DNA of 64,000 nt from Bacillota bacterium (GCA_021769885.1 JAETSA010000005.1:1-64000), one strand, 5' to 3'. Positions 48,476 to 58,065 are shown, counted from the first letter of the stretch. Translations and numbers: made by a program. The notes: generated from the sequence alone by a model not told the origin.

Positions 48476-49834
48476 ATGGAAGACTTAAAGAAGCAAGCAC
48501 TGTTTGAGAGTATGCCTGTGCCGAAGGCGGTGGCACAGCTTGCCGTACCAACCATTTTAAGCTCACTTGTCATGGTGCTTTACAACCTTGCCGACACATA
48601 CTTTGTCGGTATGCTGAACGACCCTATTGAGAATGCCGCCGTGACCCTCGCCGCCCCGCTGCTGCTTGCTTTTAACGCAGTCAACAATCTGTTCGGCGTG
48701 GGTAGCTCCAGTATGATGAGCCGTGCGCTCGGCCGAAAAGATTACGATACGGTCTACCGCAGTTCCGCCTTCGGATTTTACTGTTCCCTTTTGAGCGGGG
48801 TACTGTTTTCTGTCGCCTACACCCTGCTCCGCAATCCGTTTCTGCATCTGCTCGGTGCAAATGCGGAAACCGCAGATGCCACAAACGGCTACTTATTCTG
48901 GACGGTCACCTGCGGAGCGGCGCCTGCGATTCTCAACGTGGTGATGGCGTATCTTGTACGTGCGGAAGGTGCTTCCTTGCACGCGAGCATCGGCACGATG
49001 AGCGGCTGTCTTTTAAATATCGTCCTTGACCCGCTGTTTATTTTGCCGCAGGGCTTCAATATGGGCGCGGCGGGCGCAGGCTGTGCGACATTTCTTTCCA
49101 ACTGTGCGGCGTGCCTGTACTTCTTTATCTTTTTGATTGTCAAGCGCAAAACGACCTATGTTTGTATTCGTCCGAAAATGGTTGTCCTTAAGAAAGCAAT
49201 TCTATTGGGCATTTTCGGCGTAGGTATCCCCGCCGCCATTCAAAACCTGTTGAATGTAACAGGAATGACGATTTTAAACAATTTCACCTCCGGGTTTGGC
49301 TCAGACGCTGTTGCCGCGATGGGAATTTCGCAAAAAATCAATATGATTCCCATGCAGGTGGCACTTGGTCTTTCGCAAGGTATTATGCCGCTCATCAGTT
49401 ACAATTACGCCGCCAAAAACACACCGCGTATGAAAAAAGCACTAACCTTTTCCTCGGCAATCTCGCTGTCTTTCTTAGTGATCATTGCCATCGGCTATTT
49501 TGTCGGCGCAGAAGGGTTAATCACACTGTTTATGAAAAACGAACAAATCGTTGCCTACGGCGCAAGCTTTTTGCGCGGGTTCTGCTTAGGACTGCCTTTC
49601 TTATGTATGGATTTTCTTGCGGTCGGCGTATTCCAGGCGTGCGGTATGGGCAAAAAAGCGTTGATTTTTGCCATCTTGCGAAAAATTGTTTTGGAGATTC
49701 CCGCACTGTATATACTCAATCACTTCTTCCCGCTGTACGGTCTTGCCTACGCACAGTTCGCGGCAGAATTTGTATTGGCGATTGTCGCCGTCTTTGCGCT
49801 CGCGTCGATATTTCGAAAGGCAGAAAATCAATAA
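48476..49834 (+). CDS. MATE-family efflux transporter
   Basis: 452 aa; P-x-x-x-x-LAVPTILSSLVMVLYNLADTYFVG. Confidence 0.94.
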   Translation: MEDLKKQALFESMPVPKAVAQLAVPTILSSLVMVLYNLADTYFVGMLNDPIENAAVTLAAPLLLAFNAVNNLFGVGSSSMMSRALGRKDYDTVYRSSAFGFYCSLLSGVLFSVAYTLLRNPFLHLLGANAETADATNGYLFWTVTCGAAPAILNVVMAYLVRAEGASLHASIGTMSGCLLNIVLDPLFILPQGFNMGAAGAGCATFLSNCAACLYFFIFLIVKRKTTYVCIRPKMVVLKKAILLGIFGVGIPAAIQNLLNVTGMTILNNFTSGFGSDAVAAMGISQKINMIPMQVALGLSQGIMPLISYNYAAKNTPRMKKALTFSSAISLSFLVIIAIGYFVGAEGLITLFMKNEQIVAYGASFLRGFCLGLPFLCMDFLAVGVFQACGMGKKALIFAILRKIVLEIPALYILNHFFPLYGLAYAQFAAEFVLAIVAVFALASIFRKAENQ

Positions 49835-49850
49835 GCAGTTATAAACCGAT

Positions 49851-49889
49851 AACACCCCCCGACCGAATCAATCACGGTCGGGGGGTGTT
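49851..49889. terminator. Bidirectional terminator between convergent genes
   Basis: aacaccccccgaccg-aatcaatca-cggtcggggggtgtt perfect 15-bp stem. Confidence 0.8.
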
Positions 49890-49895
49890 ACGCTT

Positions 49896-50348
49896 TTAAT
49901 CCTCTGTTTTTTTCAGCTTTTGGTAGGCGGGGCGTAAATCCTCGGGAATATCTTCCGCCGTCAGCAGATCGTGCACGGCACAGGTGCCCGCCTGCGCGGC
50001 GGTTTCATAATACCAGTGCTTATAATTTAAAGTGTCTAAGGTTTCCTGTAACTGCTTCTGCTGTTCCAGCACGGTTTTACGCTGTTTGTCAATCAGGGCG
50101 AGGCGTTCATCTATAGTTGAGTCCCCCAATTGGCACAGCTCCATAAACACTTTTATATCTTTAATCGGCATTCCTGTTTTTTTCAAACACTCTATCACCC
50201 GTAAGCCTTCCATATCTGAATCCTTAAACAACCGAATGCCGCTGTCGGAGCGTTCTACAAACGGCAGCAGTCCCTCTTTATCATAATACCGTAACGTAGA
50301 CGGCGCAACATGCAGTTTTTTTGCGATTTCACCGACTGTATAGAGCAT
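49896..50348 (-). CDS. MerR-family transcriptional regulator
   Basis: YTVGEIAKKLHVAPSTLRYYDKEGLLPFVERSDSGIRLFKDSD. Confidence 0.93.
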   Translation of the reverse strand: MLYTVGEIAKKLHVAPSTLRYYDKEGLLPFVERSDSGIRLFKDSDMEGLRVIECLKKTGMPIKDIKVFMELCQLGDSTIDERLALIDKQRKTVLEQQKQLQETLDTLNYKHWYYETAAQAGTCAVHDLLTAEDIPEDLRPAYQKLKKTED

Positions 50349-50385
50349 AAAAAAACACCTCAAAAAAAATTTTTTTAAAAAGCGC

Positions 50386-50416
50386 TTGACTTAAAGTTGA
50401 CTTTAAGTTTTATAAT
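50386..50416 (+). promoter_or_regulatory. MerR-type promoter and operator
   Basis: -35 TTGACT (50386-50391), 19-nt spacer, -10 TATAAT (50411-50416); dyad ACTTAAAGT-TG-ACTTTAAGT (50389-50408). Confidence 0.85.
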
Positions 50417-50506
50417 CTAAATGAACTTGCACTTATATTATAGCAAGCTGAACGCGGGCTGTCAAGTGCACACAAAACTTGATAAACCCATAAAGGAGAA
50501 AATTTT

Positions 50507-52261
50507 ATGTATTTGGAAAACATTCAAAGTCCCGTAGATGTAAAAAAACTGCCTGTAGAGGCACTCGCAGTATTGGCGGAGGAAATGCGCGCGGCACTTC
50601 TAAAAAAGCTCAGCGCACACGGCGGTCACTTCGGTCCGAACCTCGGGTTGGCAGAAGCAACGGTCGCACTGCACTATGTCTTTAACTCCCCCACCGACAA
50701 AATCGTTTACGATGTGTCGCACCAAACCTACTGCCACAAAATGCTGACGGGGCGCAAGGATGCATTTTTAGACCCCGAAAAATACGATGATGTTTCCGGC
50801 TACAGCAATCCGCAGGAAAGTGCGCACGACTTTTTCACAATCGGACACACCTCGACATCTGTAAGTCTTGCCTGCGGGCTTGCCAAAGCGCGCGATTTAA
50901 AAGGCGGCACGGAAAACATCATTGCCGTCATCGGCGACGGCTCTTTGAGCGGCGGCGAAGCACTGGAAGGCTTGGATTTTGCATCGGAGCTCCACAGCAA
51001 TCTGATTATTGTGGTCAATGACAATCAAATGTCGATTGCGGAAAATCACGGCGGGCTGTATGAAAATCTGAAGCTCCTGCGCGACACCGACGGCAAAGCG
51101 GAATGTAATCTGTTTAAATCCTTTGGGCTTGACTATGTATTCGTAAAAGACGGAAACAATGTTGCGGAACTGATTCACGCATTCGCTTCGGTAAAAAACA
51201 GCAACCACCCCACGGTCGTGCATATCTGCACGCAAAAGGGCAAAGGCTTTTTGCCTGCGGAAACCGACAAAGAGAGCTGGCACTGGTGTATGCCGTTCGA
51301 CCCCGAAACAGGCGCGCCGAAGTTCACACCCGTCGGTGAAGATTATTCGGAAATCACCGCGCAATATCTGCTTAAAAAGATGAAAGAAGATAAAACTGTG
51401 GTCGCGATTGCTTCGGGCGTGCCTGCCGTTTTAGGCTTCAACGAAGCGCGCCGCAAGCAGGCAGGCGGTCAATTCGTAGATGTCGGCATTGCGGAAGAAA
51501 CCGCAGTCGCACTCGCATCGGGCATCGCGGCAAACGGCGGCAAGCCCGTGTACGGCACATACAGCACATTCTTACAAAGAACCTTTGACCAGCTCTCACA
51601 GGATTTATGCGTCAACAACAATCCCGCAACGATTCTTGTATTCTCCGCATCGATTTACGGTATGAATGACGTAACGCACCTCGGCATTTACGACATCCCG
51701 ATGATTTCCAACATCCCGAATTTGGTGTATCTTGCGCCGACCACGAAGGAAGAGTATCTCGCGATGCTCGACTGGAGCGTGGAACAGCAGGAGCATCCTG
51801 TAGTCATCCGCGTCCCCGGTGCGGAGGTCATCTCCGACGGCAAAGCGGCAAAGACGGATTACAGCGATTTGAACCGCTTTACCGTCACACAAAGCGGCAG
51901 TAAAACCGCGATTCTCGCACTTGGCACATTTTATCCGCTCGGCAAGCGCACAGCAGAAAAAATCCAGGCGGAAACAGGCGTACAGCCGACGCTTATCAAC
52001 CCGCAATTCGTCAGCGGATTGGATGAAGAACTGCTCCGTGCGCTCGCAAAGACGCACGACACGGTCATCACCTTAGAAGACGGCATCTTAAACGGCGGCT
52101 TCGGCGAAAAGGTTGCCCGATTCTACGGAAGCACCCCCGTCCGCGTGCTGAATTACGGATATAAAAAGGAATTTTTAGACCGATACAATGTGGAAGACGT
52201 ATTGCGCGAAAACCGCCTGACGCCCGAACAAATCGCAGAGGATGTAAAAAATCTGAAATGA
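50507..52261 (+). CDS. 1-deoxy-D-xylulose-5-phosphate synthase-like / transketolase-family enzyme
   Basis: 584 aa; GHFGPNLGLAEATVALHYVF, IGDGSLSGGEALEGLDFA, VVNDNQMSIAEN, FVDVGIAEETAVALASGIA. Confidence 0.88.
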   Translation: MYLENIQSPVDVKKLPVEALAVLAEEMRAALLKKLSAHGGHFGPNLGLAEATVALHYVFNSPTDKIVYDVSHQTYCHKMLTGRKDAFLDPEKYDDVSGYSNPQESAHDFFTIGHTSTSVSLACGLAKARDLKGGTENIIAVIGDGSLSGGEALEGLDFASELHSNLIIVVNDNQMSIAENHGGLYENLKLLRDTDGKAECNLFKSFGLDYVFVKDGNNVAELIHAFASVKNSNHPTVVHICTQKGKGFLPAETDKESWHWCMPFDPETGAPKFTPVGEDYSEITAQYLLKKMKEDKTVVAIASGVPAVLGFNEARRKQAGGQFVDVGIAEETAVALASGIAANGGKPVYGTYSTFLQRTFDQLSQDLCVNNNPATILVFSASIYGMNDVTHLGIYDIPMISNIPNLVYLAPTTKEEYLAMLDWSVEQQEHPVVIRVPGAEVISDGKAAKTDYSDLNRFTVTQSGSKTAILALGTFYPLGKRTAEKIQAETGVQPTLINPQFVSGLDEELLRALAKTHDTVITLEDGILNGGFGEKVARFYGSTPVRVLNYGYKKEFLDRYNVEDVLRENRLTPEQIAEDVKNLK

Positions 52262-52274
52262 AAGCATACCCTTT

Positions 52275-52302
52275 CTGCCCCGCCTGTTTTCAGGCAGGGC
52301 AG
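52275..52302 (+). terminator. Terminator
   Basis: ctgccccgcctg...caggcagggcag + tttgttttt. Confidence 0.65.
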
Positions 52303-52411
52303 TTTGTTTTTATATAGGGTAGATTTTGGTGTGCACGCAGGGGATGACCATGACACGTTCCGCAAAATTTTGCACAATATAAATTGGATTCGCAAATTGT
52401 AGGGGTCGCTG

Positions 52412-52480
52412 TTCTCGCCTGCCGGCTCGGTCAGCGCTTCTAAGCTTCGCTTAGAGGTGTCCACTGGACACCCGCACCCT
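52412..52480 (+). repeat. Two-hairpin element P, copy 1 (nested in GGGTCGCTG/CAGCGACCC)
   Basis: ttctcgcctgccggctcggtcagcgcttctaagcttcgcttagaggtgtccactggacacccgcaccct. Confidence 0.8.
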
Positions 52481-52629
52481 CAGCGACCCGCGGGCATAGG
52501 AACCAACCTCTGTGTTGTTCCGTAGAGTTTCAGTAGACTTCGCGGGCGGATGAAGGCATCCGCCCCTACGAAGTTGCGATTTACCGTTGGGTTTGTACAA
52601 AATTTAACCTTGCTCGGGCGGGTGTGGAA

Positions 52630-52701
52630 GGTCTCGTCTGCCGGCTCGGTCGCGCTTCTGCATACTTCCGTATACAGAGGTCTCCACCGGAGACCCGCAC
52701 T
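52630..52701 (+). repeat. Two-hairpin element P, copy 2 (nested in GGGCGGG/CCCGCCC)
   Basis: ggtctcgtctgccggctcggtcgcgcttctgcatacttccgtatacagaggtctccaccggagacccgcact. Confidence 0.8.
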
Positions 52702-52791
52702 CCCGCCCCTACGGTTTGTGCATCTCCGTTATATTAGAGAAAATCGAACGCTGTTGCGGGCGCTTCGCGAAGCGCCCCTACGGGGGCTTTT

Positions 52792-52983
52792 CTACTTATG
52801 CAGTTTCATTTTTCGCGGGCAGGTATAATCTGTGCACACGGCACAGTCCGTTTTTGCATCTATACAGCACATCAGCCAATCACATTCATCACACAGACAA
52901 ATCTCTGTATTTGTTTCATCGTTATACGGACAATCCTTTCCCAAATTCCCCGGGAAAATGGACACATTGTTTTCATTTTTCAC
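52792..52983 (-). CDS. Small Cys-rich protein (63 aa, 9 Cys)
   Basis: DCPYNDETNTEICLCDECDWLMCCIDAKTDCAVCTDYTCPRK; divergent from the XRE gene. Confidence 0.5.
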   Translation of the reverse strand: MKNENNVSIFPGNLGKDCPYNDETNTEICLCDECDWLMCCIDAKTDCAVCTDYTCPRKMKLHK

Positions 52984-53110
52984 CTATATCCCCTCTGCAA
53001 AGCATAATAAATATTACTATATAATCACATATAATTATTTATACAGTAATAATTATTGTATTTATATCATATTATATTTTATATGTCAACAGCGTAAAAT
53101 AGTGTCGGTG

Positions 53111-53350
53111 ATGAAAATGCGTGCCAAATACAGAGAAAATTATATTAAAATCGGGCTGAAAATTTCTTATTACAGGAAGCTGAAATCGTTGACACAAGAG
53201 CAGTTAGCAGCAATTTTAGGCTGTGATGTATCCTTTATCGGGCAGATTGAAGCACCGAATATTTACAAGGCTGTTTCCTTAGACACCCTGTTCCGCATTG
53301 CCGATGCACTGCAAATTCCCGCATATAAATTACTGTATTTTGAAGATTAA
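53111..53350 (+). CDS. Small XRE-family HTH regulator (79 aa)
   Basis: LKISYYRKLKSLTQEQLAAILGCDVSFIGQIEAPNIYKAVSLDTLFRIADALQIPAYKLL. Confidence 0.85.
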   Translation: MKMRAKYRENYIKIGLKISYYRKLKSLTQEQLAAILGCDVSFIGQIEAPNIYKAVSLDTLFRIADALQIPAYKLLYFED

Positions 53351-53353
53351 AAA

Positions 53354-53390
53354 TCCCGCCTGTGTACTGTGCGCAGGCGGGAATTTTTTG
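53354..53390 (+). terminator. Terminator after XRE gene
   Basis: tcccgcctg...caggcggga + atttttt. Confidence 0.75.
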
Positions 53391-53499
53391 CAGCAGGGAA
53401 TGACCGATGACGTGTCTCGTAAATTTTTCACAATACAAATTGGATACAGGCTACGGGGTTGCATACCACCGTTGGGTCTGTGCGAAATCCAAATGTACT

Positions 53500-53810
53500 C
53501 GGGCGGATGAGGGTGCGGGTGTCCAGTGGACACCTCTAAGCGAAGCTTAGAAGCACCGACCGAGCCGGCAGGCGAGAACGCCGCCCCTACGATTGATGCG
53601 TCGTTTTAAACATACCGTAGGGACAGCCCGGGCTCGCTGTCCGTTTGCGGACGGGTAGTGCGTAGGGCGGTGGATCGCTCCCGCCGTTAGATTGTACGAA
53701 TTTCACGGGCGAACACAGTCGCCCCTACGGATTGCGGTTCACCGTTGGGTTTTTGTGAAATTCAACCTTGCTCGGGCGCTTCGTGAAGCGCCCCTACGGG
53801 GTTTGCGCAT
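53500..53810. repeat. Cluster D of palindromic repeat units, containing nested element P3
   Basis: gggcggatga[P3]cgccgcccctac; gtagggacagcc...gctgtcc; cgggcgcttcgtgaagcgcccctac. Confidence 0.75.
53511..53578 (-). repeat. Two-hairpin element P, copy 3 (inverted orientation)
   Basis: Reverse complement matches copy 1 except AGC/GGT at the GGTC(AGC/GGT)GCTTC position. Confidence 0.8.
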
Positions 53811-53867
53811 CACCATTGGGTTGTGCAGATTTTCAGCAGGAATTTCTTTTGATTACAATAAGAATCA

Positions 53868-53900
53868 AAAAAGCGCACCGCAGAAAACGGAGCGCTTTTT
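53868..53900 (-). terminator. Terminator after GPH transporter gene
   Basis: aaaaagcgcaccg...cggagcgcttttt. Confidence 0.65.
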
Positions 53901-53925
53901 ATTATAGTATTGCGTTTAATAAAAA

Positions 53926-55644
53926 TTATGCTTGCTTTTGTGCTATAGCGGCATCCAGCTCCGCCTGTAATCTGGCCTCTTTTTCTTCACGGAACGCACG
54001 GATTTTGTCTTCGTATTCCGCTTCGTTGAACTTGTATTTGAACATCGGCAATGCTTGCAGCACCAAGCCGATAGAACCGAGAACCGTCAGCATAAAGAAA
54101 ATTGCATTCAGAACGGGCATATGATTGTTTAAAAGCATATCTCTGGTTAAAGTACCTGCATCCTTGAGCGCATTCAGCTCGGTGGACATTGTCGAATAAC
54201 CGAATGCATTAACCACCGCCATAACAACCAGGTTGAACAGTGCAATACCGATTTTGTTTACCAGGCTTCTGAAGGAGAACACTGCACCCTCCAATCGCTT
54301 GCCCGATTCCATTTCGATAACATCGACGGTATCGGAGAAAATCGCGGTCAGCAAAACAACGCTCATACCGACAGGGAAGTTCGTAAAGAAGCGGCACAGG
54401 CAGTATACAACAAAGCCGATGCGCGCAGTGGTCAAATCAGCACTGGTATACGGGAATACGAACATACACAATCCCCAAACGACAATGTTGGCAATCGCGC
54501 AAATAAAGGACATACGAATCCAAAGTGTTTTCTTGTCCATCTTTTTAAGCAGCCACGGTACAATCGCCATAGAAAGCATATAGGAAATACCGCTCGAAAT
54601 GCTCAAAATCGGGAACAAAAGACCTTCTTCTGTCAAAGTAATACTCAAATGATGATCCGCAAGCCATACGTTGAGTGCCGGGAAATTGAAAATACCGTAG
54701 CAATTCCATTTTGCAAAGAACATTAAGAACATTGCACCGAGGTTGGTAATCGAAGCGAAGAATGCCGCCCAAATCAGTGCGCGCATATTCTTATTCTTGA
54801 AAATGATTTTCAGGGTTTCTCTGTATTTTATCGGCTCAGACTCTATGTAAACCTTTTCTTTAATGCCGAAGAACGAAATCGCAATCGGGATACCCGCAAG
54901 CACGGCGAACACGATAGACGCCACGAAGAAGCCTTTACGCGGGTCGTCGAACGCATACACAATCGGGAAAAATACGATTGACGGCAAAATTGTACCGATA
55001 GAACCGAAAATGTTGCTGATGGAAATTGCCTTCACGCGGGTGTGGCTTTCCGGGAATACCAGCGGATTCAAGCCCTGATACGGAATATCAATCGCGGTAT
55101 AGAATGTATAGAAAACCAAATACGCCGCAACCGCATACCAGAAGTTACCTGTGGAAACTTCCTCATTGGTACGGATGATGTGGAAATTGTCGCCGATGGT
55201 TGCAATGGTGGAGGCAATATCAACCTGTGAAATTGCGAAGGTACCGGAGTTTGTAAAGTCCACCGGCGCAAACAAAAGAATCGTACCGACCATCATCGGA
55301 ATTACCATCCAAATCAGATACGGACGGCATTTACCCCACTTGGTACGGGTCTTGTCCACAATCATACCCATCATCGGGTCGTTGATTGCATCCCAAACCT
55401 TTGTGACGGACAGCACCAAACCTGCACCGACCATACCGATGCCGAGATAGTCCGCCAAATACACGTTCAACGCATTACCAATTACGTTGACGATGGTCAA
55501 AAGACCGAACGGCAACAACGAAAACGACAAAATTTCGCGGGTTGTTGCGTTTTTCAAGTCAATGCGCTTTTTCGCGCCTGCTTTTTTTGCCAAAACTTTC
55601 ATCTCTCTTTCTCTTGATAGGCTGATATTAGGCAAACCGAACAT
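53926..55644 (-). CDS. GPH-family (glycoside/pentoside/hexuronide) cation symporter, MFS
   Basis: LGIGMVGAGLVLSVTKVWDAINDPMMGMIVDKTRTKWGKCRPYLIW. Confidence 0.92.
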   Translation of the reverse strand: MFGLPNISLSREREMKVLAKKAGAKKRIDLKNATTREILSFSLLPFGLLTIVNVIGNALNVYLADYLGIGMVGAGLVLSVTKVWDAINDPMMGMIVDKTRTKWGKCRPYLIWMVIPMMVGTILLFAPVDFTNSGTFAISQVDIASTIATIGDNFHIIRTNEEVSTGNFWYAVAAYLVFYTFYTAIDIPYQGLNPLVFPESHTRVKAISISNIFGSIGTILPSIVFFPIVYAFDDPRKGFFVASIVFAVLAGIPIAISFFGIKEKVYIESEPIKYRETLKIIFKNKNMRALIWAAFFASITNLGAMFLMFFAKWNCYGIFNFPALNVWLADHHLSITLTEEGLLFPILSISSGISYMLSMAIVPWLLKKMDKKTLWIRMSFICAIANIVVWGLCMFVFPYTSADLTTARIGFVVYCLCRFFTNFPVGMSVVLLTAIFSDTVDVIEMESGKRLEGAVFSFRSLVNKIGIALFNLVVMAVVNAFGYSTMSTELNALKDAGTLTRDMLLNNHMPVLNAIFFMLTVLGSIGLVLQALPMFKYKFNEAEYEDKIRAFREEKEARLQAELDAAIAQKQA

Positions 55645-55948
55645 CAGCGCAGATAATAGTAATTATACCACAAGAATGGATTTTTCATATTCTTTTTCTA
55701 TGGTAAAACAAAATTTCTATTTTATTCCTAAAAATTCCGCACTGCATTTGTGCAATTCGCTCATAGGCGGCAGATACTGTATGGGATTTCACATCTGCGC
55801 TGTCGCACAAAATCCAAGCAATCTGTCTATTGCACGAAGAATCCTTTATTTTCTATGCACTTTTCACCGAAAGTGCTTGTGTAATTCCGCCTTTTTATGT
55901 ATAATGATATATAATTATCAATCTATATTTGAAACGGGGGCTTCCTTT

Positions 55949-56299
55949 ATGAAAGTTCGTGAAATTCGGGATATTCTTTCCGCTGAGATTATTTGCGGTG
56001 AGGAATTTTTAGAGCGGGACGTGTTTTCCGCATGCGGCAGTGATATGATGAGCGACGTGCTCGCCTATGTCAAAGAGCAGGCGGTACTCCTCTCGGGGCT
56101 GATGAATCCGCAGGTCGTGCGCACCGCAGAAATGATGGATATGCAATGCATCGTATTCGTGCGCGGCAAACGTCCGGATGACAGCATCATTTCGCTTGCG
56201 AAGGACAGAGATATCGTTTTGCTTTCCACACGCTTGCCAATGTTCGCCTCCTGCGGGATGCTGTATGAAAACGGACTGCGGGGAGGCGCAATCCGATGA
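55949..56299 (+). CDS. DRTGG-domain protein
   Basis: 116 aa; starts at MKVREIRDILSAEIICGEE after cgggggcttccttt; 4-nt overlap with the next gene. Confidence 0.8.
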   Translation: MKVREIRDILSAEIICGEEFLERDVFSACGSDMMSDVLAYVKEQAVLLSGLMNPQVVRTAEMMDMQCIVFVRGKRPDDSIISLAKDRDIVLLSTRLPMFASCGMLYENGLRGGAIR

Positions 56300-56715
56300 G
56301 CTTGATTGAATTGCATTACGATGTCCCCGGCGACGATTTTACCCGCGCGGGCGAGGCTTCGGGCGACGTGAAACGCCAGCTCAAGCAATTGGGCTTTGAC
56401 CCTGCGAAAATTCGAAATGTCGTGATTGCTCTCTACGAGGGCGAAATCAATATGGTCATCCACGCAGGCGGCGGCGAGATTGATGTTTCGATTGACCCCG
56501 ACTGCATCCGTATGGTACTGCGCGACCAAGGTCCCGGCATTCCCGATGTGGCACTCGCTATGCAGGAGGGCTATTCCACCGCCCCCGACAACGTACGTGC
56601 GTTGGGCTTCGGTGCGGGTATGGGACTTCCGAATATCAAAAAATATACGAACGATATGCAGATTGAAACGGAGATCGGCGTTGGCACAACGATGTACCTG
56701 CGTGTGGATGTGTAA
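56296..56715 (+). CDS. RsbW/SpoIIAB-like HATPase (anti-sigma/serine kinase family)
   Basis: IALYEGEINMVIHAGGGEI, LRDQGPGIPD, GFGAGMGLPNIKKYTND. Confidence 0.88.
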   Translation: MSLIELHYDVPGDDFTRAGEASGDVKRQLKQLGFDPAKIRNVVIALYEGEINMVIHAGGGEIDVSIDPDCIRMVLRDQGPGIPDVALAMQEGYSTAPDNVRALGFGAGMGLPNIKKYTNDMQIETEIGVGTTMYLRVDV

Positions 56716-56739
56716 CATTCTGCAATGGAGTGAATACAT

Positions 56740-58065
56740 ATGGCTACTACTGATTTTTTTCATTCGGTTCGGCTTGACGAAGAGAAATGCAAAGGCTGCA
56801 TCAACTGCATTAAGCGCTGTCCGACGGGTGCCATCCGCGTGCGGCGCGGCAAAGCCTATATCATTTCGGAACGCTGTATCGACTGCGGTGAATGCATCCG
56901 CATTTGTCCGAACCACGCAAAATATGCTGAGAAATACTCCTTTAATGAAATTCTCGACTATAAATACCGTATTGCCCTGCCCGCACCGACGCTGTATGGG
57001 CAATTCAACAATTTAGACGATGTAGATTATGTGCTGACCGCGTTTTTGCGTCTCGGCTTTGACGACGTATTTGAAGTTTCGGTCGGCGCGGAGCTGATTT
57101 CCGAAGCAACAAGGCTGTATATGAAGAAAAAGGACACCGTGCGTCCTGTGATTTCCTCGGCGTGCCCCGCTGTGGTGCGCCTGATTCGAGTGCGGTTTCC
57201 GAACCTGATTCCGAATGTGTTGGATTTAAACGCGCCGATGGAAGAAGCCGCGCGCTTGGCACGCGAACGCGCCGTAGAGAAAACAGGTCTTCCCCCCGAG
57301 GACATCGGCGTATTCTTCATTACGCCCTGCACGGCGAAAATCACCGCTATCAAGCAACCGATTTGCAACGGAAAATCCCACGTGAGCGGCGTATTCGGCA
57401 TTAAAGATATTTACCCGGTACTGCTCGGGCAAATGGATAAGCTTACAGAAACCGTACCGCTGAAGAACTCAGGGTTAATGGGCGTGGGCTGGGCTTCCTC
57501 CGGCGGGGAATCCGCCGCGCTGTTAAAAGAGCGGTATCTTGCCGCGGACGGCATTGAAAACGTGATTCAGGTATTGGAAGAATTGGAAAACGAAAAACTC
57601 AACGATTTGGATTTTATTGAGCTGAACGCCTGCGCGGGCGGCTGTGTCGGCGGTCCGCTGACCGTGGAGAATCCTTACGTTGCAAAGGCAAGGCTGCAGC
57701 ATTTGCGCAAATACCTACCTGTTTCGTGCAATCATTTGGATGCAGAGGAAATTCCTGTGGCAATGCGCTGGGAAAAGCCACTCGAATCCGTGAACATTAT
57801 GAAGCTGGATGCGGATTTGCGCACAGCGATGCAAAAAATGCAGAAAATGAACGAAATCGAAAAGGTTCTGCCCGGGCTCGACTGCGGCACGTGCGGCGCG
57901 CCCTCCTGCCGTGATCTTGCGGAGGATATCGTGCGCGGCAAAGGGGCGATTGAGGACTGCGTATTTTTCACGCGGGACAAATCCGACGGCCGCAATTTCA
58001 TCCCGATTCCCGCGCCGTTCCGCAAATCCGACTCCGAATTTGATGGGAAAGAGGACGGCAAATGA
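56740..58065 (+). CDS. [FeFe]-hydrogenase-like iron-sulfur protein, sensory type
   Basis: Two 4Fe-4S motifs; SSACP, TPCTAK, NACAGGCVGG; C-terminal LDCGTCGAPSCRDLAEDIV. Confidence 0.9.
   Translation: MATTDFFHSVRLDEEKCKGCINCIKRCPTGAIRVRRGKAYIISERCIDCGECIRICPNHAKYAEKYSFNEILDYKYRIALPAPTLYGQFNNLDDVDYVLTAFLRLGFDDVFEVSVGAELISEATRLYMKKKDTVRPVISSACPAVVRLIRVRFPNLIPNVLDLNAPMEEAARLARERAVEKTGLPPEDIGVFFITPCTAKITAIKQPICNGKSHVSGVFGIKDIYPVLLGQMDKLTETVPLKNSGLMGVGWASSGGESAALLKERYLAADGIENVIQVLEELENEKLNDLDFIELNACAGGCVGGPLTVENPYVAKARLQHLRKYLPVSCNHLDAEEIPVAMRWEKPLESVNIMKLDADLRTAMQKMQKMNEIEKVLPGLDCGTCGAPSCRDLAEDIVRGKGAIEDCVFFTRDKSDGRNFIPIPAPFRKSDSEFDGKEDGK

Larger units (their letters stand above)
52402..52785. repeat. 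Cluster C of palindromic repeat units, containing nested elements P1 and P2
   Basis: Units bounded by gtaggg / cccctac; P1 at 52412-52480 and P2 at 52630-52701. Confidence 0.8.

Noticed and set aside
52832-53110. N-terminal extension of the XRE ORF (52832-53350)
   Set aside because: Extension overlaps the antisense Cys-rich gene and AT-rich promoter DNA; the HTH domain begins at the Met at 53111.
55487-55948. N-terminal extension of the DRTGG ORF
   Set aside because: Overlaps the divergent transporter gene start; the DRTGG domain starts at MKVREIRDILS (55949) after a good RBS.
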